Shown here: in pieces, positions 26,090 through 37,050 of the stretch
Numbering within the stretch: position 1 is the stretch's first letter
Layout of the letters: every line of letters begins with the position of its first letter
Source: Oscillospiraceae bacterium
GTDB taxonomy: Bacteria > Bacillota > Clostridia > Oscillospirales > Ruminococcaceae
NCBI GenBank assembly: GCA_017472735.1
Contig: JAFUOD010000014.1
Location: 58,889 to 122,888 of the forward strand
Direction of reading: 5' to 3'
Length of the DNA stretch: 64,000 nucleotides
Translations under genes and position numbers: made by a program
Notes under the pieces: model-generated
Seen by the model: only the letters and a program-made list of their open reading frames with translations
Databases searched by the model: none
Told to the model about the DNA's origin: nothing

Positions 26090-26710
26090 GTGGCTTACAA
26101 AACAATTTACGACCCGGCACAGGCAAGCTTTGTTGAGCAGAAATCTGAATTTATCGGCTACATTGCGCCTGTTAAAACAAATGAGGAAGCGGTGGCTTTT
26201 ATCGAATCGGTGAGGTCGGAAAACCGCAAGGCAAGGCACAACTGCTATGCTTATGTTTTGCGTGACGGAATGATAAGCCGCTATTCTGACGACGGAGAAC
26301 CCCAGGGCACTGCAGGACCGCCGATTTTGGATGTTATTCAAAAGTCGGGGCTGACTGATGTGTGCATTGTTGTAACACGTTACTTCGGCGGTATTCTTTT
26401 GGGCAAGGGTGGGCTTACAAGGGCGTATTCGACCGGAGCTTCACTTGCTGTAAACGCCGCACGGCTTATGATTATGTGCGAAGCTTATGAAGTGACAATG
26501 ACGCTTGATTATTCGCTTTATGACAAGATAAATTATGTTCTGCCTGATTTTGAGATTAAGATTCTGGCAACAGATTATGCCGAGAGAATTACACTTAAGC
26601 TTTTGGTTAAAGAGGAATTGGCTGAAAGCCTTCACGAAAAGTTAGTTGACATAACCAACGGGAATATTGAAATAAGCAAATCGAACAAAATATATGCTGA
26701 TTTTGCTTGA
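26090..26710 (+). CDS. YigZ/IMPACT family protein
   Basis: 206 residues. GTG start with AAGGAGG upstream. N-terminal UPF0029/IMPACT domain: KSEFIGYIAPV, ARHNCYAYVLRD, DDGEPQGTAGPPIL and VVTRYFGGILLGKGGLTRAY, all signature pieces; C-terminal ferredoxin-like domain (about 140-206) as in YigZ/YvyE. The family is related to eukaryotic IMPACT and may interact with nucleic acid or ribosome-associated factors; the bacterial function is not clear. Single gene between terminators. Confidence 0.9.
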   Translation: MAYKTIYDPAQASFVEQKSEFIGYIAPVKTNEEAVAFIESVRSENRKARHNCYAYVLRDGMISRYSDDGEPQGTAGPPILDVIQKSGLTDVCIVVTRYFGGILLGKGGLTRAYSTGASLAVNAARLMIMCEAYEVTMTLDYSLYDKINYVLPDFEIKILATDYAERITLKLLVKEELAESLHEKLVDITNGNIEISKSNKIYADFA

Positions 26711-26726
26711 ATAACTGTGCAAATAT

Positions 26727-26776
26727 ACAAATCTCTGATTTTTTTGAAAGAAAAAAGAGGAGATTTGTTTTTAATT
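26727..26776 (+). terminator. possible terminator after yigZ
   Basis: Inverted repeat ACAAATCTC / GAGATTTGT with a 24-base loop followed by a T-rich run. It is AU-rich, so weak. A direct repeat CTGTGCAAA flanks it at 26715 and 26788. Confidence 0.35.
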
Positions 26777-26818
26777 TTGTATATAGCTGTGCAAAAGAAT
26801 CGAAAGGAGCGCTTTTAA

Positions 26819-27823
26819 ATGTCTGAGCTGACACCGAGAGAATACACTTTAGTTTCAGAAAATACGATACTATCCCCTTTTGCTTGTTTATCGAGCGAAA
26901 CAAAGGGCAGACAGCGTGAAGAAGAAAAATGCCCCTTAAGAACTGAATTTCAGCGAGACAGGGACAGGATCATTCATTCGAATGCTTTTGTAAGGCTTAA
27001 GCAAAAAACTCAGGTGTTTTTAAACCCGACGGGCGACCATTATCGCACACGTTTAACACACACCTTAGAAGTAAGCCAGATTGCAAGAACTATTGCCCGT
27101 GCATTACGCTTAAATGAAGATTTGACCGAAGCAATTGCTTTGGGTCACGACCTTGGGCACACGCCCTTTGGCCACGCAGGTGAGGCAATTTTAGATGAGA
27201 TTGCGCCAAATGGATTTAAACACTATCGGCAGAGCTTAAGAGTGGTTGACTTTATTGAAAAGGACGGTAAGGGATTAAACCTCACGCATGAAGTGCGAGA
27301 CGGAATTTTAAAGCACACCGATGCGATTGCCGACACCCGTGAAGGTTATGTTGTGCGCCTTGCAGACGTTATTGCGTTTTTAAACCACGACATTGAAGAC
27401 GCAATTCGTGCAGGGGTTATTTCACAAAACGATTTGCCCAAAGAAGCACTTGAAATTCTGGGCGAAACAAAATCGCAAAGAATAACAAGCTTTGTTACAG
27501 ACCTTGTTAAAAACGGTGCTGAGAATATTGCATACTCGCCCGAGGTTGACAAAGCAAGACAGATCTTAGTTGATTTTATGTATGCAAACGTTTATAAAAA
27601 CCCTGTTTGCAAGTCGGAAGAAGCAAGGGCGAAGGTGATGATTGAAAAGCTTTACCGATACTTCTTGGAAAACCCCGAAAAGCTGCCGCATGATTACCTC
27701 GCACTGGCTGACAGATTTGATAAAGAGACCGCCGTGTGCGATTATGTTGCCGGCATGACAGATAAATATTGCACCAATTTGTTTATTGAACTTTATGTGC
27801 CTAAGGGCTGGAATATATATTGA
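26819..27823 (+). CDS. dgt: deoxyguanosinetriphosphate triphosphohydrolase-like HD protein
   Basis: 334 residues, the short type common in Gram-positives. HD-domain metal site: HTLEVSQIA, then HDLGHTPFGHAGE, and a later HKxD-like ILKHTDAIAD with D in VVRLADVIAFLNHD. Removes triphosphate from dNTPs, or is a related nucleotidase, and so affects the dNTP pool. First gene of the dgt-dnaG-rpoD row, the clostridial form of the macromolecular-synthesis operon; 29 bases separate it from the dnaG start. Confidence 0.92.
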   Translation: MSELTPREYTLVSENTILSPFACLSSETKGRQREEEKCPLRTEFQRDRDRIIHSNAFVRLKQKTQVFLNPTGDHYRTRLTHTLEVSQIARTIARALRLNEDLTEAIALGHDLGHTPFGHAGEAILDEIAPNGFKHYRQSLRVVDFIEKDGKGLNLTHEVRDGILKHTDAIADTREGYVVRLADVIAFLNHDIEDAIRAGVISQNDLPKEALEILGETKSQRITSFVTDLVKNGAENIAYSPEVDKARQILVDFMYANVYKNPVCKSEEARAKVMIEKLYRYFLENPEKLPHDYLALADRFDKETAVCDYVAGMTDKYCTNLFIELYVPKGWNIY

Positions 27824-27852
27824 TTTAAACTAATTTGAAAGGAAGTGAACAT

Positions 27853-29622
27853 ATGCCGTTGCCCGCTGATTTTTTAGAGCGAATTAAGGATGCCAACCGA
27901 ATTGACGATGTAATGCGGTCATATGTTACACTTCAAAGAACGGGCAGAAACTTAAAATGCTCCTGCCCTTTTCACTCGGAAAAAACGCCCTCTTGCGTGA
28001 TTTATCAGGACAACGGCAGTTTTTACTGCTTTGGCTGCGGCGCAGGCGGCGACGTTATTACATTTATAATGAAGATCGAAAACCTTGATTATATTGAGGC
28101 TATAAGATTTTTGGCTGACCGCGCAGGAATTGCGATGCCCGAAAATGATTATGACGATTCCTCGGCAAATGAGAAAAAGCGGCTTTTGGAGATGAACAAG
28201 GTTGCCGCAAAGTTCTTTTACTCGAACCTTAAAACGCCCGACGGTAAAGAGGGCTTGAAATATTTGATTGAAAAGCGAGGTCTTAAGCCCGAAACAATCA
28301 AAAAATTCGGGTTGGGTGTTGCAACTAATCACTGGACTGCACTGAAAAATCATATGCTTGCTTTGGGTTACAGCGAACGTGAGCTGGTTAAGGCGAGCCT
28401 TTTGAATGAGAAAAACGGCAGAACATTCGACTTTTTTGTTAACCGCATAATCTTCCCTATTTTTGATTTAAGAGGCAATGTGATTGCCTTTTCGGGCAGA
28501 ACGTTGGACCCCGAATCGAAGGGAATGAAATATTTAAACTCGCGCGAAACAAGCCAATATAAAAAAAGCCGAACGCTTTTTGCGTTGAACTTTGCAAAAA
28601 ACTCATCGGTTAAAACAAAGTCGCTTATTTTGTGCGAGGGCAATGTTGATGTTATCTCGTTGCATCAGGCAGGGTTTGACACCGCTGTTGCCACCTGCGG
28701 CACGGCAATTACGCCCGAGCACGCACGGCTTATGTCGCAGTATTGCGATGAGGTTTATTTGTGTTACGACTCGGACGCTGCGGGACAAAAGGCAACACAG
28801 GCTGCAATTAACCTTTTGGCGGCGGCAGGATTAACCTCGAAAGTGATAAAAATAAACGGCGACGGAGTTAAAGATGTTGATGATTACATAAAGCGTTACG
28901 GGCCCGAAAGATTCAAGCTTTTGATGGAGGGTTCGGAAGGAGCAATAATCTTTGAGCTTAACAAGTGTAAGCAAGGGCTTGATTTAGACAGCGACCTTGG
29001 CAAGGTTGAATATTTAAAACGTGCTGTTGAGGTTTTGGCAGGCATTGAAAGCAAAATTGAGCGTGAGGTTTATATTTTAAGAGTCGCTAAAGAGCAAGCC
29101 CTTACAAAAGAGCTTATTACTGCCGAGGTTGACGCTTTGCTTAGAAAGCGCAGACGCACAAGCGAAACAAAAGAGTGGAAGCGGATTTCGACAGGAATTG
29201 GCAAGCGCGATGACATTAACCCCGATGCGCTGAAATTCCCTCGTGAGGCCAAAGCCGAGGAAGGCATTATTGCCTATTGCTTAACACACCCCGATGGGGT
29301 TAGCAAGGTTTTGGCTAAGATCTCTCCTAATAAATTTGTAACAAGCTTTAATCGGCGTGTTTATGAAGCGATTGAGAATCAGCTTGGAAATTTGGAGGAA
29401 ATTACCCTTACAACATTGGGAAGCGAATTTAATACCGATGAAATGGGAAGAATTTCGTATATTTTAGCGTCAAGCAGGGAAATAACAATAGATGAAGCTA
29501 CACTTGACGATTATATTAACGTGCTGATAAAACGAAACAATAATGTAAATACTGACGTCAACGATATGTCAGACGACGAATTTTTGGCGTATGTAAATAG
29601 TTTAAGTAAGTCTAAAAAGTAA
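27853..29622 (+). CDS. dnaG: DNA primase
   Basis: 589 residues. Makes RNA primers at the replication fork with the DnaB helicase. N-terminal CHC2 zinc ribbon about residues 35-65 (CPFHSEKTPSCV, FYCFGCGAGGD), primase core starting about 120, TOPRIM domain with CEGNVDVISLHQAGF near 260 and the DSDAAGQKA metal motif near 305, then a C-terminal helicase-interaction region. Start chosen as ATG (MPLPADFLERIK) since GAAAGGAAGTG precedes it; the frame extends 6 codons further only through this site. 26 bases before rpoD. Confidence 0.96.
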   Translation: MPLPADFLERIKDANRIDDVMRSYVTLQRTGRNLKCSCPFHSEKTPSCVIYQDNGSFYCFGCGAGGDVITFIMKIENLDYIEAIRFLADRAGIAMPENDYDDSSANEKKRLLEMNKVAAKFFYSNLKTPDGKEGLKYLIEKRGLKPETIKKFGLGVATNHWTALKNHMLALGYSERELVKASLLNEKNGRTFDFFVNRIIFPIFDLRGNVIAFSGRTLDPESKGMKYLNSRETSQYKKSRTLFALNFAKNSSVKTKSLILCEGNVDVISLHQAGFDTAVATCGTAITPEHARLMSQYCDEVYLCYDSDAAGQKATQAAINLLAAAGLTSKVIKINGDGVKDVDDYIKRYGPERFKLLMEGSEGAIIFELNKCKQGLDLDSDLGKVEYLKRAVEVLAGIESKIEREVYILRVAKEQALTKELITAEVDALLRKRRRTSETKEWKRISTGIGKRDDINPDALKFPREAKAEEGIIAYCLTHPDGVSKVLAKISPNKFVTSFNRRVYEAIENQLGNLEEITLTTLGSEFNTDEMGRISYILASSREITIDEATLDDYINVLIKRNNNVNTDVNDMSDDEFLAYVNSLSKSKK

Positions 29623-29648
29623 TGACAATATAACGGAGGCAAAAAAAC

Positions 29649-30752
29649 ATGAGTGAGAAAAAAGTAACCCTTGAAAGCCTGCTCGAAATTGGCAAGGCAA
29701 CAGGATCGCTTACAACAAAAGCGATCAGCGAGGCTGTGGATGAGCTTGAAGATGTTGAGCTTATTGACAGTTTTTATGACGCTTGCGCTGCAAACGGCAT
29801 TGCGATAATTGACGACATTGTGCCCGATGCTGACGCTTTTGATTTGAACGGCATTGAAGAACCGCTTGAATCTGAAATGGAAGCGACCGACGAGGAGATC
29901 GACGCCGCAATTGCAGACAGCATTGCAATTGACGACCCTGTTAAGATCTACCTTAAAGAGATAGGCAGAGTGCCTCTTTTAACACCCGAGGAAGAAATTG
30001 AGCTGGCACAGCGTATGCATGACGGAGACTCGGCAGCGAAAAAGCGCTTGGCAGAGGCCAACCTTCGTTTGGTAGTATCAATTGCAAAAAGATACGGCGG
30101 CAGAGGCATGAGCTTTTTAGATCTCATTCAAGAGGGTAACTTAGGTCTTATTAAGGCAGTTGAAAAGTTCGACTACACTAAGGGCTTCAAGTTCTCGACC
30201 TATGCTACATGGTGGATCCGCCAGTCGATCACCCGTGCAATTGCCGATCAGGCAAGAACTATTCGTATTCCTGTTCACATGGTTGAGACTATTACCAAGG
30301 TTAAAAAGGTTTCGAGCCAGCTTTTGCACCAGAACGGACGCGACCCCTCGGCAGATGAAATTGCACAGGCTTTGGATATGCCTGTTGAAAGAGTAAGAGA
30401 GATCATGCGAATAGCTCAGGACCCTGTTTCTTTGGAAACACCCATTGGTGAAGAGGAAGACAGCCACTTGGGCGACTTTATTCCCGATGAAAATGCACCC
30501 GAACCGACCGAGGCAGCATCCTTAGTCCTCTTGAAAGAGCAGATCAATCAGGTGCTTTCCACCCTCACCGAGCGTGAAGAGAAGGTTTTGCGCCTTCGTT
30601 TTGGTTTAGAGGACGGCAGAAGCCGCACCTTAGAGGAAGTGGGTCAGATGTTTAACGTTACCCGCGAGCGTATTCGTCAGATAGAGGCTAAGGCTTTAAG
30701 AAAGCTTCGTCATCCCAACCGTTCGAACAAAGTTAAGGATTTTATTGATTAA
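29649..30752 (+). CDS. rpoD: RNA polymerase primary sigma factor
   Basis: 367 residues, the size of Gram-positive SigA/RpoD. Region 1.2-2 begins at [16 protein letters not shown] (about residue 97); region 2.3/2.4 [19 protein letters not shown] recognises the -10 box; region 3 [11 protein letters not shown]; region 4.2 helix-turn-helix [19 protein letters not shown] recognises -35. Region 1.1 is a short acidic N-terminus. Matches the TTGACA/TATAAT promoters read throughout the window. Last gene of the dgt-dnaG-rpoD operon, followed by a strong terminator. Confidence 0.97.
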   Translation: MSEKKVTLESLLEIGKATGSLTTKAISEAVDELEDVELIDSFYDACAANGIAIIDDIVPDADAFDLNGIEEPLESEMEATDEEIDAAIADSIAIDDPVKIYLKEIGRVPLLTPEEEIELAQRMHDGDSAAKKRLAEANLRLVVSIAKRYGGRGMSFLDLIQEGNLGLIKAVEKFDYTKGFKFSTYATWWIRQSITRAIADQARTIRIPVHMVETITKVKKVSSQLLHQNGRDPSADEIAQALDMPVERVREIMRIAQDPVSLETPIGEEEDSHLGDFIPDENAPEPTEAASLVLLKEQINQVLSTLTEREEKVLRLRFGLEDGRSRTLEEVGQMFNVTRERIRQIEAKALRKLRHPNRSNKVKDFID

Positions 30753-30767
30753 TTTTATAAAACGGAC

Positions 30768-30798
30768 AAGCCTCCCCAAAAAACGGGGAGGCTTTTTT
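30768..30798 (+). terminator. terminator of the dgt-dnaG-rpoD operon
   Basis: Perfect stem AGCCTCCCC / GGGGAGGCT with a 7-base loop and T-run. Confidence 0.95.
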
Positions 30799-30812
30799 GC
30801 GTGATGTTGAGC

Positions 30813-30878
30813 TTGGCGCCGACGTCTGCGAGGGCGCCCCTTTGAAAAGGGGGCCGGCGAGCAGGTGGAGGCGCGCGG
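30813..30878. repeat. GC-rich island between rpoD and the surface-protein gene
   Basis: Direct/inverted GGCGCC at 30815 and 30833, then hairpin GCCCCTTT / AAAGGGGGC, then GGCGCGCGGC. Resembles the other GC-rich intergenic islands. Confidence 0.5.
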
Positions 30879-30882
30879 CAAA

Positions 30883-30912
30883 AGAAAAGCCCTGCGCTAA
30901 TGCGCAGGGCTT
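30883..30912 (-). terminator. terminator of the CBM9-like surface protein gene
   Basis: Perfect stem AAGCCCTGCGC / GCGCAGGGCTT with a 4-base loop and T-rich run on the minus strand. Confidence 0.9.
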
Positions 30913-30948
30913 GAATCTTTTTGAAGTTATGTAAGTTCAGTTATCGAA

Positions 30949-32658
30949 TTACTTTTTCTTCTTGGAAAGGAAAGCAACAACTGCAACTACTGCAACAACT
31001 ACTACAGCTACGATAGCAATGATGATACCGGTAGCGGAGCCGCCTTCTTCAGTAGCAGGAGCTTCGGTTGTAGCGTCATCAGCAGGAGCTTCGTCATCAG
31101 CAGGAGCTTCATCTTCAGCGGGAGCTTCAGCAGCAGCCTTAGCGTCTTCGATCATGGTGTTGATCTGATCAACAGTTGCCTGCAAGCCGTTAGCCCATTC
31201 GGTAGCCTTGGTGTAACCTTCAGCTTCCTTAATTGCACGGTTAACAGCCTTCTGAGCATCGTCAGCAGCAGCTTCCAAAGCAGCAACGTCGCCGTTAGCA
31301 GCGTTAGCAGCATCCAAAGCAGCGTTAACCTTGTCAGCGTATTCCTGGAGTTCAGTGATCTTAGCTTCGTCTTCAGCATCGAGCTGTACGAGGTAAGCAT
31401 CCATAACAGCGCCGTCTACGAGGTTGTAGGAAACGTATGTAACGTTAGTAGAAACGCTTGTCAAGTTCTTGAGGTATTCGCAAAGGCCGGCAGTATCGAG
31501 ACCGAGCTGAGCCTTGATAGGAGCTACGAGGTCAACAGCAGAGTTGTTGCCGGAAGTCCATCCGCCCTCTTCCTTGATTTCCCAAGTGGTGTCAATAGTT
31601 CCGCCGGGAACGATAACGTCAGCATAACCTTCAGCCTTGATGGTAATGTCGGTGTAGGTGATTACGTAATCAGCCTTGTCGCCGGTTGTACCAACTTCAG
31701 CGCCTTCGGGAAGCTTGAGCCAGCCATTGTCGTTGATCTGCATAGAGAATACAGGGTCAACAGTGTATTCAGCAGTGGTAGAACCGTCATAGTTCATGAG
31801 CATTGCAAGACCTTCCCAGAGATAATCCGTGGAAGTGTTCCAGTTAGTTGCAGAACCGGTACCGATGCTTGCCCAACCGGACCAGTCAACTCTGTTCTGA
31901 GTGTAAAGCTGAACAAAGATAGTGTTGTTCAAAACGTCGTTATAGTTGTTGGGCTTAAGTTCCATCGGTTCAGGAACGGGGTCTACACGAGTGTCAGCAT
32001 GGTCGCCTGCAAGTGCAAGAGTCCACCAAACGTCGTAGTCAGCCTGACGAGTAGATCTCTGGTAAGCATCGTCAGCGTCGCCGTTGCCCAAAATGTAAGT
32101 GGTGTGAGATCTTACGCCGTCTGCACAGTAGTTGATCTGAACGGTGGTTTCGATCTGGTTGTTCAAAACGTCGGTGATGGGCATTTTGAATTCTACTACG
32201 TAACCGGTGCCTTCAGTAGCGACGATTTCGTAGTCTTCTTCAGCAGGAACAGAACCTGTGTCAGCAGATACATTGCCATCGTAGCAGAATCTGAGCTGAA
32301 CCTTAGAGTTGTCAGCCATGTAGAAGAGTTCTACAGAGTCCTGCTCGTAGTTGTTAGCAGAAGTGTTGTCCAAGGTGGTGTCGAATACTTCTACGAAAAC
32401 GTAAACGTATTCAGCGTCGTTAAGGTAATAAGCATTACCAATGGGTTCATCAAGAACTTCGCCGCCGCCGTTGTTGTTACCCTTCTGAACCATAGGAAGG
32501 ATCAAACCGGAAGCATAAGCATCGTCCTTAACGCCATCGATAGTAGCGGTACCTTCAACAGACTGATGAACAATATCAGCTGTCTTAGCGCTTGCTACAA
32601 CAGTAAATGCAGTGCAAAGCATAACTGCAGCAACAAGAACACTTAAAATTCTTTTCAT
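30949..32658 (-). CDS. membrane-anchored surface protein with CBM9-like domain
   Basis: 569 residues. Sec signal peptide ending VASAKTA, then a domain (about 30-220) with TIDGVKDDAYASG and VYVFVEVFDTTLD, EQDSVELFYMAD, the pattern of CBM9/DOMON-like sugar-binding domains. The middle (about 240-440) is beta-rich and unknown. About 440-510 is an Ala/Asp/Glu-rich helix, then a low-complexity tract of PADDEAPADD repeats, and a C-terminal membrane helix (GIIIAIVAVVVVAVVAVVAFL) followed by KKKK. So the protein is held in the membrane by its C-terminus and displays the N-terminal domain outside. Codon choice in the gene is notably GCA/GCT-uniform and suggests high expression. Own promoter and terminator. 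Confidence 0.8.
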   Translation of the reverse strand: MKRILSVLVAAVMLCTAFTVVASAKTADIVHQSVEGTATIDGVKDDAYASGLILPMVQKGNNNGGGEVLDEPIGNAYYLNDAEYVYVFVEVFDTTLDNTSANNYEQDSVELFYMADNSKVQLRFCYDGNVSADTGSVPAEEDYEIVATEGTGYVVEFKMPITDVLNNQIETTVQINYCADGVRSHTTYILGNGDADDAYQRSTRQADYDVWWTLALAGDHADTRVDPVPEPMELKPNNYNDVLNNTIFVQLYTQNRVDWSGWASIGTGSATNWNTSTDYLWEGLAMLMNYDGSTTAEYTVDPVFSMQINDNGWLKLPEGAEVGTTGDKADYVITYTDITIKAEGYADVIVPGGTIDTTWEIKEEGGWTSGNNSAVDLVAPIKAQLGLDTAGLCEYLKNLTSVSTNVTYVSYNLVDGAVMDAYLVQLDAEDEAKITELQEYADKVNAALDAANAANGDVAALEAAADDAQKAVNRAIKEAEGYTKATEWANGLQATVDQINTMIEDAKAAAEAPAEDEAPADDEAPADDATTEAPATEEGGSATGIIIAIVAVVVVAVVAVVAFLSKKKK

Positions 32659-32694
32659 ATAAATTAACCTCCAATTAAAAAATTTGGTATTTAT

Positions 32695-32723
32695 ATTATA
32701 TCATCTTGTTCACATTGTTTCCA
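32695..32723 (-). promoter_or_regulatory. promoter of the CBM9-like surface protein gene
   Basis: TGGAAA, 17 bases, TATAAT on the minus strand, 37 bases before the start. The rest of 32659-32957 is AT-rich with no gene, apart from the groEL terminator at its end. Confidence 0.7.
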
Positions 32724-32911
32724 TTAACGTAATAAACAAAAATTAATTTTGGAAATTGTACATTTTACTGTGTTAAGCCGCATTATTGCGCATTGTTTGC
32801 TTTATATATATGAAAATGTTGCGTTAAGTAGGATTTATCCGTTGCATTAACGTATTTTTTATCAATATCAAATAAGAATCAGTCAAAAATGCCTTTTCAT
32901 TTTGTTTGCAC

Positions 32912-32946
32912 AAAAAAACAGCCCTGCCGGAACATGACAGGGCTGT
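32912..32946 (-). terminator. terminator of groESL
   Basis: Perfect stem ACAGCCCTG / CAGGGCTGT with an 11-base loop and T-run on the minus strand. Confidence 0.9.
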
Positions 32947-32957
32947 AAAGCATCAAT

Positions 32958-34686
<1,729 letters not shown>

Positions 34687-34760
34687 TAAGAAAAAACGAT
34701 AAATCATTTTTTCTGCAAAACGCCAAACCGTTTTGAGTTTTGCCGGTAATTGATTCAATA

Positions 34761-35060
<300 letters not shown>

Positions 35061-35112
35061 TTAAATAATATACATTTAACTAAATATGAGATGACTCATT
35101 GATCGACTGCTT

Positions 35113-35139
35113 TTAGCACTCTCGCACGTCGAGTGCTAA
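35113..35139 (-). promoter_or_regulatory. CIRCE operator (HrcA site)
   Basis: Perfect TTAGCACTC, 9 bases, GAGTGCTAA, just downstream of the groESL -10 box. HrcA represses chaperonin genes through this element until heat stress. Confidence 0.97.
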
Positions 35140-35143
35140 ATAT

Positions 35144-35171
35144 ATTATATCACTACCATTGTGAAAATCAA
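35144..35171 (-). promoter_or_regulatory. promoter of groESL
   Basis: TTGATT, 16 bases, TATAAT on the minus strand, adjoining the CIRCE element. Confidence 0.9.
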
Positions 35172-35345
35172 GCGATAATTGTGTGTTGATTTCATTTTTG
35201 TGCATTATAACAAACTTTAACTTTGGTTGCAAGATGTGAGTGTGCATATTAATATAATTTATGCAATAATATTTCCAAACAGTTAACACGCATTCTGTTT
35301 TTAACACTTTATTAACTCTTTTGCAATAAAAAACGCAAAAATCTA

Positions 35346-35374
35346 TTGCAAAGGCGGTTGGTTTACTATATAAT
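35346..35374 (+). promoter_or_regulatory. promoter of the response-regulator operon
   Basis: TTGCAA, 17 bases, TATAAT, 44 bases before the start codon. Confidence 0.8.
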
Positions 35375-35417
35375 TATTATGACGAATTTTGTTTTTTACG
35401 AAAGGAAGTGACCTTAA

Positions 35418-36119
35418 ATGCTGACGGGTAAGGTTCTTATCATTGACAGTGACAAGAACATTTGCGAGCTTTTAAGAATGTGCCTCGAAAAAGAGGGGTA
35501 CAGCGTTCTTATTTCTAACGACGGTGAGGAGGGCTTGGTAAAATTCAGTGCCCTTAAGCCCGATATGGTACTTTTAGATGTTGTTCTTCCCGGAATTGAC
35601 GGCTGGCAGATATGCCGAGAGATAAGGAAAAAATCGAATATACCTCTCATATATATAACATCAAAGGCTGAGGTATTCGATAAAGTGTTAGGATTAGAGC
35701 TTGGTGCTGATGATTACATAGTAAAACCTTTTGACGTTAAGGAAGTTTTGGCGAGAATGAAAGCTGTTATGCGCAGGGTCAGCCTTGTTAAATCCGACCA
35801 CGATTTGAAAGAGGTCCATTACGACAAGCTTGACATTAACATGACAAGATATGAGCTTAAGGTTGACGGCAAGATATTAGACACTCCCCCAAAAGAGCTT
35901 GAGCTTTTATTCCATTTGGCATCTCACCCCAACACAGTTTTTAACCGAGATAAGCTTTTGGACGAAGTGTGGGGATTTGAATATTACGGCGGTTCAAGAA
36001 CTATCGACGTTCACATTAAGCGCCTTCGTGAAAAGCTTGACGGCGTTTCAAAGCAATGGACCTTAAGAACTGTCTGGAGCGTTGGATATAAGTTCGAGCT
36101 TAACGACACAAGCAACTGA
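35418..36119 (+). CDS. OmpR/PhoB family response regulator
   Basis: 233 residues. Receiver domain (about 5-120): acidic pair at IDSDKN, phosphoacceptor Asp in MVLLDVVLPGIDGW, Thr in IYITSKAEV, Lys in DDYIVKPFDV. C-terminal winged helix (about 135-230): PPKELELLFHLASHPNTVF and SRTIDVHIKRLREKL. No histidine kinase gene is next to it, so it is an orphan in this window. It heads a probable operon with an acidic coiled-coil protein (29 bases downstream) and an HtrA-like protease. Confidence 0.93.
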   Translation: MLTGKVLIIDSDKNICELLRMCLEKEGYSVLISNDGEEGLVKFSALKPDMVLLDVVLPGIDGWQICREIRKKSNIPLIYITSKAEVFDKVLGLELGADDYIVKPFDVKEVLARMKAVMRRVSLVKSDHDLKEVHYDKLDINMTRYELKVDGKILDTPPKELELLFHLASHPNTVFNRDKLLDEVWGFEYYGGSRTIDVHIKRLREKLDGVSKQWTLRTVWSVGYKFELNDTSN

Positions 36120-36148
36120 TTTTCGTCTTTAAAGAAAGGATAGTTAAA

Positions 36149-37009
36149 ATGAAAGACTTTTTTGATGAAGATTTCCCTTTAAGCAAAAAGCAAGAGGAAG
36201 AGCTTAACAAGCGAGCGCTTACCCCGAAAACTTTAGAAGAGCCGATCGTTGAGGAAAGCGAAAATCCAAATCCTCCGGCTTATGACCCTGATAACGATAG
36301 ATTCTCATACATCCCCCTTGACGAAGATGAGCCTATTGATGAGGCGTTTTCTTATACTCCTCCCGAAGACGAGGAAGAAGCTTTGGAAGAAACCGCTGAA
36401 AAGATTGCGAAAGAAACAGATGACGAGGATGTTGAAAATGCAGCAGAGGAAGCAAGTGAAGCTGCAGCCGATGAAAAAATCGAAGAACCATTGCTTGAAG
36501 ACATAAGCGAGGAAGATTCGCCCGAGACTTTGGCTTTTGATTTCTTTGATGAACCTGTAGAGGAAGAAAAGGCTGAAGAAGCTGTTGCAGATGAACAAGA
36601 AAAAGCCCCTGCCGTTTCGCACGATGAGTATTTGGCAAAGCTAAGACAGATGAACGAGATCGAAGAGCAGCTTCAGCGCGAGATCAAAAGTCTTGGCGAA
36701 CAGCTTGACAGCGTTGAAATGAAGGTTGACAATCTGCCCGATGAGGTTTGCGAAGAAGCTTGTGACGAAGAGCCGAAAGACTTTAGTTATGAATATGACG
36801 AGCGTTACTTTGCCGAAGAAGAAACGCCTGCTTATAAGCACCCCGAGCTTTACAAAAAGCAGCCTGCCAAAACTAAACCCAAAGCAAAAAAGAAAGCCTC
36901 TAAAAACGGCGAGCTGACGCTTAACGTTAAAACTCTTGTTGGTGTTGGTGCGGCTGTTGCCGCAGCTGTTGCCGCAGCAAAGCTTTTGGGCGGCGGCAAC
37001 AAGAAATAA
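36149..37009 (+). CDS. acidic coiled-coil protein with C-terminal hydrophobic tail, unknown function
   Basis: 286 residues. The first about 150 are very acidic and low-complexity (EEDSPETLAFDFFDEPVEE style). About 155-200 is a predicted coiled coil (EYLAKLRQMNEIEEQLQREI). Then a basic, Lys/Pro-rich patch (KTKPKAKKKAS) and a C-terminal Ala/Val/Gly-rich segment (LVGVGAAVAAAVAAAKLLG) that could insert in the membrane. No family recognised. Position between a response regulator and an HtrA protease suggests a role in envelope stress signalling, an inference. Confidence 0.6.
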   Translation: MKDFFDEDFPLSKKQEEELNKRALTPKTLEEPIVEESENPNPPAYDPDNDRFSYIPLDEDEPIDEAFSYTPPEDEEEALEETAEKIAKETDDEDVENAAEEASEAAADEKIEEPLLEDISEEDSPETLAFDFFDEPVEEEKAEEAVADEQEKAPAVSHDEYLAKLRQMNEIEEQLQREIKSLGEQLDSVEMKVDNLPDEVCEEACDEEPKDFSYEYDERYFAEEETPAYKHPELYKKQPAKTKPKAKKKASKNGELTLNVKTLVGVGAAVAAAVAAAKLLGGGNKK

Positions 37010-37050
37010 ACACGCGCACATCCCCTCTTGTTAATGAAAGGTAATACCCT

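Noticed and set aside
31999-32646. 215-residue frame antisense to the surface protein
   Set aside because: Shadow of the uniform codon use on the other strand; no ribosome-binding site or promoter.
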